The position numbers and the translations under genes were made by a program. Positions 7,474-15,189 of a stretch of DNA of 64,000 nucleotides are shown here, in pieces (position 1 is the first letter of the stretch; every line of letters begins with the position of its first letter). Source of the DNA: Bacillota bacterium (GTDB taxonomy: Bacteria; Bacillota; Clostridia; Tissierellales; Sedimentibacteraceae). The stretch lies in the NCBI GenBank assembly GCA_023386345.1, contig JAEWJT010000004.1, positions 1-64,000 of the forward strand, given 5' to 3'. The notes under the pieces were generated by a model. That model did not search any database, was not told the DNA's origin, and was given only the letters and a program-made list of their open reading frames with translations.

Positions 7474-8232
7474 ATGAAAACATTAACAAAAAATAAAAAT
7501 GATAATTTACCTTTGGTAAAAGTAATTCTTCTAATTTTTATTCCATCAATTTTACTAACTGCCAGCTATATTTTATTAGGTCAAATACAGAAAACAATAC
7601 CTTCGCTTTTATTGTTTATTGTATTGGCGATGTTCATACTCTTTCCTGTAGAATTAGCAATTGTCCTTAATGCAAGTAAAAAAGAATTCGGCAAATATTC
7701 TGTTAGAAGTGCATTTGCTAATCATGAAAAAATGAGTTGGAAAAAAATTTTTATTTACGGAATTTTACTTTTTGGCTTCGCAGGTATTGCTTCAGTCACA
7801 GTAGGGCCTTTTGAGACTTGGATTACAGCACCTATCTCAAATAAATTAACAGAAATTATTCCAACATATTTTGATTGGAATAACATAGATTACATAAGAC
7901 AATATCCTAAAAATTTATTAATTTTGACATGCGTTCTTTTTGCAATTTTTAATATATTTATTGGTCCAATTGTAGAAGAATTGTTTTTTAGAGGATATCT
8001 TACATCAAAAATAAGCAGATTTGGAAAATGGTCTCCGGCTATAATAACTATATTGTTTTCTTTATATCATTTGTGGCTTCCACTACAAAATATTTTTCGA
8101 ATTTGTATTATTTTACCTATGTCGTATGTTACTTGGAAAGAAAAAAACATATATATATCCATGGTGTCTCACTGTTTATGCAATTTAGTTTCTACTGTTA
8201 GTTTTTTTGTTACTATATTTGCTGTTAAATAA
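7474..8232 (+). CDS. CPBP family intramembrane glutamic endopeptidase
   Basis: Polytopic membrane protein of 252 residues with about six to eight hydrophobic segments. The family motifs are present in order: EELFFRGYL (EExxxR) near 168-176, a conserved histidine in LYHLWLP, and HCLCN in the last membrane segment. These residues form the active site of CPBP/Rce1-type proteases, which in bacteria process peptides or act in bacteriocin immunity and stress signalling. The SD is GAGGTG. It follows the two bactofilin genes by 34 nt and could belong to their operon, but a functional tie is only inferred from position. A T-box-like terminator follows. Confidence 0.88.
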   Translation: MKTLTKNKNDNLPLVKVILLIFIPSILLTASYILLGQIQKTIPSLLLFIVLAMFILFPVELAIVLNASKKEFGKYSVRSAFANHEKMSWKKIFIYGILLFGFAGIASVTVGPFETWITAPISNKLTEIIPTYFDWNNIDYIRQYPKNLLILTCVLFAIFNIFIGPIVEELFFRGYLTSKISRFGKWSPAIITILFSLYHLWLPLQNIFRICIILPMSYVTWKEKNIYISMVSHCLCNLVSTVSFFVTIFAVK

Positions 8233-8261
8233 AAGCTAAAAAGGTATAAAAATTTATAAAA

Positions 8262-8307
8262 AAGTGGTACAGCTGACTTCGCCTCTTTATGAGGTGAAGT
8301 TTTTTTA
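8262..8307 (+). terminator. Terminator derived from a T-box 3' end
   Basis: The T-box-like segment AAAGTGGTACAGC is followed by a 10-bp stem (ACTTCGCCTC against GAGGTGAAGT) and a T-run. The segment is almost identical to the T-box terminator before pheS at 9919-9964, but here no room exists for stem I because the preceding gene ends at 8232. It can act as a plain terminator for the CPBP gene. Confidence 0.8.
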
Positions 8308-8320
8308 TTATATAAATCAA

Positions 8321-8355
8321 AATAAGTTCATCACTTTTACAGTAATGGACTTATT
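8321..8355 (-). terminator. Probable terminator downstream of the ridA-like gene
   Basis: On the minus strand the arms AATAAGTCCAT and ATGAACTTATT pair with one G-T, and TTTTGATTT follows. It would end transcription coming from the ridA-like gene. Confidence 0.45.
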
Positions 8356-8413
8356 TCGATAAATGTTTGGCAAGGTACTATGAAAAATACGCCAAGTTAA
8401 TAGTGTGCTTATA

Positions 8414-8503
8414 AAAGAAACTCCATCTTTCCCGCTGTAAATGGTGCTCCTTCATATTTTTTATACCCAATGTTGACAAATCCATTTTCCTCATATCATT
8501 TTT
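8414..8503 (-). pseudogene. Relic of an acetyltransferase-like C terminus
   Basis: On the minus strand a frame reads YEENGFVNIGYKKYEGAPF and ends at a stop after KMEFLL. The Y-E-x-N-G-F pattern is what one sees near the end of GNAT acetyltransferases. There is no start codon or N-terminal part upstream; the ridA-like gene begins or ends within a few bases. I take it as a decayed remnant, low certainty. Confidence 0.35.
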
Positions 8504-8516
8504 ATGCACTTATTCA

Positions 8517-8915
8517 TTATCCCGCAGCCCATATTTCTATTTCTATTTTTATTTCTTCCAAACCCAAAGCATTTACATAAGCAATTGTCATAGAAGGATA
8601 AATTTCGCCAAAAAAATCACAATAAATCTTATCGAAATACTCCCAATCAATTTCTTCTTTTGACCATATATTTACTTTTATAACATTGTCTGGCTCTAAA
8701 TCTACACTTTTAAGTAGATTTGATATATTTATAAATGTATTTTTAACTTGTTGATTAAAATCTTCAGGAATATTTCCCTCTAAATCTGCTCCAATTTGTC
8801 CTGAGAACGTGTAAAACGTTGAATTGGGCTGTATTTTTGTTATATGGGTATAATTTCCCACCGCTTTGCTTATTCTTCCTGATGAAGATAATCTTGTAAC
8901 TATATTGTTATTCAT
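8517..8915 (-). CDS. RidA/YjgF/YER057c family protein lacking the catalytic arginine
   Basis: Small trimeric-fold protein of 132 residues. Family features are FSGQIGADLEG in the first half, DFNQQVKNTFINISNLLKSV in the long helix and the C-terminal strand IKIEIEIWA. RidA deaminates reactive enamine/imine intermediates using an arginine in the motif PAR. Here the matching segment reads PSMTIAYV, so that arginine is absent and imine deaminase activity is doubtful; this is the condition of the Rid4-7 subgroups. The ATG at 8915 is preferred over the one at 8957 because it has the SD AAAGGA and gives the usual family length. A promoter with a long leader is seen upstream. Confidence 0.85.
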   Translation of the reverse strand: MNNNIVTRLSSSGRISKAVGNYTHITKIQPNSTFYTFSGQIGADLEGNIPEDFNQQVKNTFINISNLLKSVDLEPDNVIKVNIWSKEEIDWEYFDKIYCDFFGEIYPSMTIAYVNALGLEEIKIEIEIWAAG

Positions 8916-9089
8916 TTGATAACATCCTTTCTCTATTGGATAAATAATTTCTAACACTGTATACCATCAACAATATACAGTTACCCGCTGCTAGAAATTT
9001 ATCTATCAAAAACAGAGATAGAATTCTCGTTGTTTTTTATAGTGCTATTAATTAAAACCAATCTCATTCAGGCACCCCCTTTAGAATAA

Positions 9090-9118
9090 TTATATGAGTC
9101 ACCAAAGAACTAGTCAAG
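9090..9118 (-). promoter_or_regulatory. Promoter of the ridA-like gene
   Basis: On the minus strand -35 TTGACT (9118-9113), 17-nt spacer, -10 TATAAT (9095-9090). The transcript would have a leader of about 165 nt (9082-8916) containing a hairpin with 8-bp arms ACTGTATA/TATACAGT; I do not recognise a known riboswitch in it. Confidence 0.65.
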
Positions 9119-9187
9119 CATTTATTTGTAAAATTGGCAAACAGGTCACAACTCAACTACAATTTCAAAGTCTACTTAACGCAAAAA

Positions 9188-9210
9188 TGCAGTATCCCTT
9201 GGATACTGCA
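9188..9210 (-). repeat. Inverted repeat, possible minus-strand terminator
   Basis: TGCAGTATCC and GGATACTGCA arms around a short loop, followed on the minus strand by five T. It may back up the tRNA terminator. The surrounding 8958-9286 stretch otherwise shows only the ridA promoter and leader. Confidence 0.45.
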
Positions 9211-9232
9211 AACTTCAATCACTATTTTAGAT

Positions 9233-9277
9233 AAAAAAATCTACATCATCATTGGTTTGCTTGCAACAAAGATGTAG
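9233..9277 (-). terminator. Terminator of tRNA-Pro
   Basis: On the minus strand CTACATC and GATGTAG pair around a 23-nt loop, and a run of seven T follows. It begins 10 nt after the tRNA 3' end. Confidence 0.75.
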
Positions 9278-9286
9278 CTTATAACT

Positions 9287-9363
9287 TGGTCGGAATGACA
9301 GGATTTGAACCTGCGGCCTTTGCGTCCCAAACGCAACGCTCTGCCAAACTGAGCCACATTCCG
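9287..9363 (-). tRNA. tRNA-Pro, anticodon TGG
   Basis: The minus strand folds as a full cloverleaf. The acceptor stem is CGGAATG/CATTCCG, the D arm GCTC/GAGC, the anticodon stem TTGCG/CGCAA with loop TTTGGGA, and the T arm GCAGG with TTCAAAT and CCTGT. The anticodon TGG reads proline codons CCN, mainly CCA. Discriminator A is at 9290 and the CCA end is encoded (9289-9287). A terminator follows, so the tRNA is transcribed alone. Confidence 0.96.
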
Positions 9364-9542
9364 ACATAATAATATAATATATGCAGGATATTTAAAGTTG
9401 CTCTTATAAATTTAAAATATAGATTTTTAATTTATATTTATGTTATAGGGGATATAAATGACATTTTGATTATGCTTTTATCAGAAAATTTCAACCTTTT
9501 AATAAAGGATAGCAAAATTAGTAAAAATTTAGAAAAAAACTC

Positions 9543-9571
9543 TTGTATTGTTGAATAGCTTTTGCTATAAT
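9543..9571 (+). promoter_or_regulatory. Promoter of the pheST T-box transcript
   Basis: -35 TTGTAT (9543-9548), 17-nt spacer, -10 TATAAT (9566-9571), directly upstream of the T-box leader. Confidence 0.75.
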
Positions 9572-9577
9572 GGAGAG

Positions 9578-9966
9578 TAATATAAAAATAAATGAATTTT
9601 TTAATCTAAAATATTTTAGATTATTATAAATTAATATTAAAGGCAATGATAGAGAAAAGTAAATGCTAAGGTCTTTATAGTTAATATAATGACTTGATTA
9701 TTTCAAGAGAGATGGTGTAATAGCTGAAATCACCATTATATAACAGGCATTGAAGTTCACTCTTGAGCTTGCAGATTGAAATAGCAGTAGATTTGCACGG
9801 TTAATATCGTTAAAAATACAAGGCTTAGTAGATATTTTTAATAGCATTATTGCTTGCGTTATAAGCAACTTGCAATATGTTAATAATTATTAATAATGGA
9901 ATGTCAATTAGGTAAATAAGAGTGGTACAGCGGACTTCGCCTCTTTATGAGGAGAAGTCCTTTTAT
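9578..9966 (+). promoter_or_regulatory. T-box riboswitch, tRNA-Phe specific, controlling pheST
   Basis: Leader of about 390 nt. The specifier loop in GAAGTTCACTC contains TTC (9756-9758), a phenylalanine codon that pairs with tRNA-Phe. The T-box segment AGAGTGGTACAGCGG (9920-9934) carries TGGT, which pairs with the ACCA end of uncharged tRNA. The terminator stem GGACTTCGCCTC/GAGGAGAAGTCC with a T-run ends at about 9964. Uncharged tRNA-Phe favours the antiterminator and so raises expression of phenylalanyl-tRNA synthetase. The part 9364-9542 before the promoter is AT-rich with nothing recognisable. Confidence 0.93.
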
Positions 9967-10082
9967 ATTTTAATTTAAAATCTTAACAAAAGCTTTGGAT
10001 GTAATAATTTGAAAATATTTTTATCCGGAGCTTATATTGGAATTAATACAATAGCAAAATGTACAGAAAGGAATGTGAAAAA

Positions 10083-11105
10083 ATGGAAGAAAAATTATTA
10101 AAACTTATGGAAGAAGCTAAAAAGCTTATAGAGCAGTGTGATTGCAGTGAAGAAATTGAGAAATTAAGAGTTCAGTTTTTAGGTAAAAAAGGTGAGCTTA
10201 CCTCAATTCTTCGCAGTATGTCAACATTGCCAGAAGAAGATAGACCTATTATAGGTAAGGTAGCCAATGAGGTTAGAGCATCTATAGAAAAGGGTATTAG
10301 CGAGTTTAAGGAAACTTGGCTATCAAATCAAAAGGAAGAAAAACTTAAAAATGAAAAGGTAGATGTTACTATGCCTTCAAAATACCCAGAGATGGGTAGA
10401 AGACATCCGTTGATGCAGGTTAAGGAGGAGTTAGAAAATCTATTTTTGAACATGGGCTATGATATTATCGAAGGACCAGAGGTTGATACTGTGAAGAATA
10501 ACTTTGATGAATTAAATGCACCAGAGGATCATCCATCAAGAGATATGTCAGATACCTTTTATCTTGCTGATGGAATAGTTCTAAGACCACAAACCTCGCC
10601 GGTTCAAATTAGAACTATGAAAACACAAAAACCACCTATTAAAATGGTTTCTGCTGGTAGAACTTTTAGATTTGATGAGGTAGATGATACCCACTCGCCA
10701 ATGTTCCATCAAATGGAGTGCTTAGTTATAGATAAAGGAATTACTATGGCTAACTTAAAAGATGCAATCAATCAATTTGTAAAGGAAGTGTTCGGAGATG
10801 ATATGAAAACTAGATTTAGACCGCACAATTTCCCATTTACAGAGCCAAGCGCTGAGGTTGATGTGTCATGCCTAAAATGTAAGGGCAAGGGCTGTGAAGC
10901 ATGTAATTACACTGGTTGGAGTATGGAACTATTAGGATGTGGTATGGTACATCCGAATGTGCTTAGAAACTGTGGTATTGACCCAGAGGTTTATAGTGGC
11001 TTTGCCTTTGGTATGGGTATAGATAGAGTAACTATGGTAAAACATGGTATAAATAATATAAGACTTTTATTTGAGAACGACGAAAGATTTTTAAAACAAT
11101 TTTAA
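10083..11105 (+). CDS. pheS: Phenylalanyl-tRNA synthetase, alpha subunit
   Basis: Catalytic subunit of the (alpha-beta)2 class II synthetase that charges tRNA-Phe. The N-terminal 90 residues form the coiled coil that contacts tRNA; the catalytic domain has the class II motifs, with motif 2 around GRTFRFDEVDDTHSPMFHQ and motif 3 in FAFGMGIDRVTM. A Cys cluster (CLKCKGKGCEACNYTGW), common in Firmicute PheS, is present. The ATG at 10083 is preferred: the SD AAAGGA at 10067-10072 would overlap the start region of the upstream ATG at 10059. Length 340 residues, normal. It is the first gene after the T-box and is 20 nt from pheT. Confidence 0.96.
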   Translation: MEEKLLKLMEEAKKLIEQCDCSEEIEKLRVQFLGKKGELTSILRSMSTLPEEDRPIIGKVANEVRASIEKGISEFKETWLSNQKEEKLKNEKVDVTMPSKYPEMGRRHPLMQVKEELENLFLNMGYDIIEGPEVDTVKNNFDELNAPEDHPSRDMSDTFYLADGIVLRPQTSPVQIRTMKTQKPPIKMVSAGRTFRFDEVDDTHSPMFHQMECLVIDKGITMANLKDAINQFVKEVFGDDMKTRFRPHNFPFTEPSAEVDVSCLKCKGKGCEACNYTGWSMELLGCGMVHPNVLRNCGIDPEVYSGFAFGMGIDRVTMVKHGINNIRLLFENDERFLKQF

Positions 11106-11125
11106 AACGAAAGGGATGAATTATT

Positions 11126-13516
11126 ATGTTAGCACCAATTAAATGGTTAGAAAAATATGTAGATATTGATGTGGACGCAAAGGATTTAGCTGATAAGATA
11201 ACATTAACAGGCTCACACGTTGATTCTATAATAGATATAGACAAGGATATAACTAATGTAGTAACAGGAAAAATTTTAGAAATACAGCAGCATCCGGACG
11301 CTGATAAATTAGTTGTAACAAAGGTTGATATAGCAACTGAAATTGTTCAAATTGTAACAGGAGCTAAAAACATAAGAGTTGGAGATATAGTTCCGGTTTC
11401 GCTTGTTGGAGCTCATTTACCTACTGGAATAAACATTAAGCTATCTAAACTTAGGGGTATTGAATCACAGGGCATGATGTGTTCCTATGAGGAGCTTGGC
11501 TTCGATGATAAAGTCACTCCAAAGGGTGGCAATGACGGAATTATGATACTTGAAGAAAGTACTCCTATTGGAAAAGATATCAAGGAAATTCTAGCTATAA
11601 ATGGAAAGGTATTAGATATAGAAATAACATATAATAGACCAGACTGTCTAAATGTAACAGGTATGGCAAGAGAAGTAGCTGTGACTTTAAACAAAGAGTT
11701 CAGATTCCCTGAAATCAAAATTCAAAATGAAGTTGATGATATAAAAAATTACTTTGAAGAAGTATCTATCGAAGCTACAGATATTTGCGAAAGATTTTAT
11801 GTTAGAGTAATCAAGGATGTTAAGATAGGCAAATCTCCGATGTGGATGCAAAGAGCCTTGATGGATGCAGGTATGAGACCGATAAACAATATAGTTGATG
11901 TTACTAATTATGTTATGCTTGAACTTGGTCAACCAATGCACGCTTATGATTTAAACAAATTCAAAGGAAAAAAGATTGTAGCAAGACGTGCTAAAGACGG
12001 TGAAGTGCTTACAACTTTAGATAAGGTAGAAAGAAAGCTTGACAACAGTGTTTTAGTTATAGCAGATAGCCAAAACCCAGTTGGCTTAGCAGGAGTTATG
12101 GGTGGATATGATACTGAGATAGGAGATGATACCACTATAATACTTTTAGAAACTGCAACATTTAACACTAAATCTATCCGTGAAACATCAAGAAAATTTG
12201 GACTTCGTTCAGAGGCATCTGCAAGAAATGAAAAGGTATTGCATTACAAAAATGCCGAAATAGCAAATAACAGAGCTTGTCAGCTTATTGAGATGATTGG
12301 TGCTGGAACAGTAGTTAAAGGCTATATAAATGCTGGTAAAAGTGATTTTACTCCAAAAACTGTTACACTTAGACCTCATAGAGCAGAAGAATTATTGGGA
12401 ATAAAAATGCCTGTAGAAAATATGCTTGCTATTCTCAATAAGCTTGAAATAAAGAGCAGGTTTGATGAAGGCTTAATTGTGTCGGAAGTTCCGTATTTTA
12501 GATGTGATATCGAACAAGAAGTTGACCTTATAGAAGAAGTTGGCAGAATATATGGCTTTGAAAATATAGAGAGCATTCCGGCTGTAAGTGCACTTACAAA
12601 GGGCAGAAAATCAGAGAAAAGACAAACAGAGGATTATATAAGAAATATCATGGTTTCTATGGGGCTTATGGAAATTATGACATATTCCTTTATAAGTCCG
12701 AAATCACTTGATAACATTTGTGCAAGCGAAGATTCTTATATTAAAAAATATATAAAGCTTTTAAATCCTCTTGGAGAAGATTTTAGCGTTATGAGAACTA
12801 CTCTTATGACAAATATGCTTGATGCTATGAGCAGAAACAACAACAGAGGTATAAATGATGTTAAGTTTTTTGAAGTTGGAAACACTTTTATTCCTAAAGA
12901 TTTGACTGTTACAGAGCTTCCAGATGAGAGAAGCAAGCTTTGCATAGGTATGTATGGCAGCTATGATTTCTTTAATCTAAAGGGAATAATTGAGCAGATG
13001 CTAAACCGTTTTGGTATTGAATTAAATCTCAAAGTGGTAGAAGACAATCCGACATTCCACAGTGGAATTTGTGCAGGAATTTATTTAGAAGATGAGCAAA
13101 TTGGAGTATTTGGAGAGTTGCATCCTCAGGTCGTAGAAAATTATGATATAGATAAAAAAGTATTGATGGCTGAAATAGACGTTGATAAAATTGTTGAGCA
13201 TAAAAATATGGTAAGAAAATATACAGCACTTCCAAAATATCCAGCTATGCAAAGAGATATAGCTGTTATAGTCAAGGATGAGGTGTTAATTGGAAATATG
13301 ATGAATGTTATAAAGGCTGTAAATCCTCATATGATAGAAAGTGTTGAGTTATTTGACATATATAGAGGAACTCATATAACTAAGGGCTATAAGAGTACGG
13401 CATTTTCAATAACATACAGACATAAGGACAGAACATTAAAGGATAAGGATGTTGATAAGCTTCATGATATAGTTTTACGAAAGCTTGAAGAAAATTTCGA
13501 AGCTGTTTTAAGATAA
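11126..13516 (+). CDS. pheT: Phenylalanyl-tRNA synthetase, beta subunit
   Basis: Structural and editing partner of PheS. Domain order over 796 residues: tRNA-binding OB fold (about 40-150, VTGKILEIQQHPDADKL), B3/B4 editing domain (about 210-380, with RPINNIVDVTNYVMLELGQP), B5 domain (about 400-475), a catalytic-like core (about 490-670) and the C-terminal anticodon-binding FDX-ACB domain (about 700-795, KYPAMQRDIAVIV). Full length and without interruptions. SD AAAGGGA precedes the ATG. Co-transcribed with pheS under the T-box and followed by lgt. Confidence 0.97.
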   Translation: MLAPIKWLEKYVDIDVDAKDLADKITLTGSHVDSIIDIDKDITNVVTGKILEIQQHPDADKLVVTKVDIATEIVQIVTGAKNIRVGDIVPVSLVGAHLPTGINIKLSKLRGIESQGMMCSYEELGFDDKVTPKGGNDGIMILEESTPIGKDIKEILAINGKVLDIEITYNRPDCLNVTGMAREVAVTLNKEFRFPEIKIQNEVDDIKNYFEEVSIEATDICERFYVRVIKDVKIGKSPMWMQRALMDAGMRPINNIVDVTNYVMLELGQPMHAYDLNKFKGKKIVARRAKDGEVLTTLDKVERKLDNSVLVIADSQNPVGLAGVMGGYDTEIGDDTTIILLETATFNTKSIRETSRKFGLRSEASARNEKVLHYKNAEIANNRACQLIEMIGAGTVVKGYINAGKSDFTPKTVTLRPHRAEELLGIKMPVENMLAILNKLEIKSRFDEGLIVSEVPYFRCDIEQEVDLIEEVGRIYGFENIESIPAVSALTKGRKSEKRQTEDYIRNIMVSMGLMEIMTYSFISPKSLDNICASEDSYIKKYIKLLNPLGEDFSVMRTTLMTNMLDAMSRNNNRGINDVKFFEVGNTFIPKDLTVTELPDERSKLCIGMYGSYDFFNLKGIIEQMLNRFGIELNLKVVEDNPTFHSGICAGIYLEDEQIGVFGELHPQVVENYDIDKKVLMAEIDVDKIVEHKNMVRKYTALPKYPAMQRDIAVIVKDEVLIGNMMNVIKAVNPHMIESVELFDIYRGTHITKGYKSTAFSITYRHKDRTLKDKDVDKLHDIVLRKLEENFEAVLR

Positions 13517-13535
13517 TAAGGGGAGTTGATTGTTT

Positions 13536-14276
13536 ATGAATAGAGTAGCATTTACAATATTTGGCATACAGATAATGTGGTATGCTATCATGATTGCAAC
13601 AGGTGCAGCCATTGGTATATTGCTTGCATTTAGAGAAGCAAAACGTGTTGGATTTAATGAGGATAAATTTTTAGATATATTGTTGGCAGTTATGATAAGT
13701 GGAATAGTTTGCGCAAGACTATATTATGTTATATTTTCTCCAGAAGAATTTAATAGCTTCTTCGAGGTTATAAACATAAGAAGTGGAGGTATGGCAATAC
13801 ATGGCGGAGTTTTCGGAGGAATAGTTGCAGGAATAATTGCTTGCAAGATTAAAAAAGTAAACTTTTGGCAGCTTGCGGATATCCTAGTACCATCAGTTAT
13901 ACTTGCACAGGCGATAGGTCGTTGGGGCAATTTCTTCAATCAAGAGGTGTACGGCGGACTGACAAATCTGCCTTGGGGAATTGCTATTGATGGACTGACT
14001 GGCAAATATCACCCTTTGTTCCTATACGAATCTATAGCCAACTTAATTATATTTGCATTTTTGATATGGTATAGAAAAAATAAAAAGAAAAGTAATGGAG
14101 AATTATTTGCTCTTTACACTATATTTTATGGCATAATCAGATTTTTCCTAGAAGCGATGAGACAAGAGGAATTTATCTTAAAATTCATGGGCTTGAGTAT
14201 AGCACAGATAGTAAGTTCCCTAATGGTTTTGGTCGGCATAGTAATATATATTGTAAGAAGAAAAAAACAAGATTAA
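13536..14276 (+). CDS. lgt: Prolipoprotein diacylglyceryl transferase
   Basis: Membrane enzyme that moves diacylglycerol from phosphatidylglycerol onto the lipobox cysteine of prolipoproteins, the first step of lipoprotein maturation. About seven hydrophobic segments are visible. The Lgt signature GRWGNFFNQEVYGG and the conserved SGGMAIHGGVFGG stretch are intact. Either the ATG at 13536 or the TTG at 13530 could be the start; the SD AGGGGAG is better spaced for the ATG, giving 246 residues. It lies 19 nt after pheT and probably belongs to the same transcript, ended by the terminator at 14284. Confidence 0.95.
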   Translation: MNRVAFTIFGIQIMWYAIMIATGAAIGILLAFREAKRVGFNEDKFLDILLAVMISGIVCARLYYVIFSPEEFNSFFEVINIRSGGMAIHGGVFGGIVAGIIACKIKKVNFWQLADILVPSVILAQAIGRWGNFFNQEVYGGLTNLPWGIAIDGLTGKYHPLFLYESIANLIIFAFLIWYRKNKKKSNGELFALYTIFYGIIRFFLEAMRQEEFILKFMGLSIAQIVSSLMVLVGIVIYIVRRKKQD

Positions 14277-14283
14277 AAATTAG

Positions 14284-14328
14284 AAATTTGCGTTTTACTG
14301 TAAAATTAATGTGAAACGCAAATTTTTT
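14284..14328 (+). terminator. Terminator of the pheST-lgt transcript
   Basis: A perfect 12-bp stem AAATTTGCGTTT/AAACGCAAATTT followed by T6. Confidence 0.85.
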
Positions 14329-14365
14329 ATTTATATACTAGAAAAGTATATTAATCTTTAATTAA

Positions 14366-14412
14366 AAACATCATAAAAGGCTCGTATACTGTGAGTTTTT
14401 ATGATGTTTTTT
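14366..14412 (+). terminator. Second terminator before tetR
   Basis: A 13-bp stem (AAACATCATAAAA against TTTTATGATGTTT) with an extra CTC/GAG inside and a T-run after it. It isolates the TetR unit from upstream transcription. Confidence 0.75.
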
Positions 14413-14443
14413 ATATTTTTATGTCGTGCAATAAAAAATATAA

Positions 14444-14516
14444 TTGACATGTGAATACCCAAAATATATAATATAAACATACAGACTGCGGTCTGTATGT
14501 TTATATTATATATTTT
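14444..14516 (+). promoter_or_regulatory. Consensus promoter with a perfect 56-nt palindromic operator
   Basis: -35 TTGACA (14444-14449), 17-nt spacer and -10 TATAAT (14467-14472) are all consensus. From 14461 to 14516 the DNA is a perfect inverted repeat of 26-bp arms around the 4-nt centre TGCG; the core ACATACAGAC/GTCTGTATGT resembles TetR-family operators. The palindrome starts before the -10 and extends past the expected start site, so a bound TetR protein would block this promoter. Confidence 0.85.
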
Positions 14517-14576
14517 GAATTAAAGAAAAAAGCTTACAATTTACATATAAAACAAGTGAAAGGGATGTACTTTAAA

Positions 14577-15170
14577 ATGAATAAAAAAGTTTTGCAAGGT
14601 AAAGAAACAAAAAAGAAATTATTAGATTGTGCCAAAAAATTGTTTGAAGAAAGGGGATATAGCAATGTTACAGTAGATGACATAATAAAGGAATCAGGTT
14701 CTTCTAAAGGAGGATTTTATACTCATTTCAAAACAAAAGAATTATTGCTGATTGACATTTTTCCTCTTGTAGATGATGTATATACAGATTTTATAAGCAG
14801 AGAGAATTTGCCTGAAAATTCAATAGACAAAATTTCTCTATTCTTACAGTATGTTTTTGAATTTATAGAAAAACGAGTTGGTCTTGAATTTATTTCTGTA
14901 ATTTATTCCGCACAAATCAAGGATTTAAGTGCAGAACGAATAGCTATAGATACGGAACGAAAATACTATAATATACTCAGTATACTTATTGAGGAAGGAA
15001 AGAAAAAAAATGAAATTGTGTCAGATATGACTGTAGACGAAATTAAATCTGTTTTTACAACATGTATAAGAGGAGCAATATATGATTGGTGTTTATATAA
15101 GGGAGATTTTAGTCTTTCTGATTATGGAAACAAAATTTTAAATATACTTTTGAACAGAATAAAAATATAA
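14577..15170 (+). CDS. TetR/AcrR family transcriptional regulator
   Basis: Dimeric repressor with an N-terminal HTH of about 50 residues (LLDCAKKLFEERGYSNVTVDD, then IIKESGSSKGGFYTHFKTKE) and a helical ligand-binding C-terminal part of about 145 residues with no recognisable ligand. I choose the ATG at 14577 (197 residues); the SD AAAGGG lies 12 nt upstream. It is preceded by a perfect palindrome on its own promoter and followed after 19 nt by the giant SLH gene, without a terminator. It therefore probably represses itself and the surface protein gene in one transcript. Confidence 0.92.
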   Translation: MNKKVLQGKETKKKLLDCAKKLFEERGYSNVTVDDIIKESGSSKGGFYTHFKTKELLLIDIFPLVDDVYTDFISRENLPENSIDKISLFLQYVFEFIEKRVGLEFISVIYSAQIKDLSAERIAIDTERKYYNILSILIEEGKKKNEIVSDMTVDEIKSVFTTCIRGAIYDWCLYKGDFSLSDYGNKILNILLNRIKI

Positions 15171-15189
15171 AGAAATGGAGGATTTAATA

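Noticed and set aside
8916..9082. Riboswitch in the ridA leader
   Set aside because: A hairpin is present but I could not match any conserved riboswitch core or terminator.
9188..9277. Possible small mobile element next to the tRNA gene
   Set aside because: Two independent hairpins are seen, but no direct repeats, integrase or attachment-like copy of the tRNA end.
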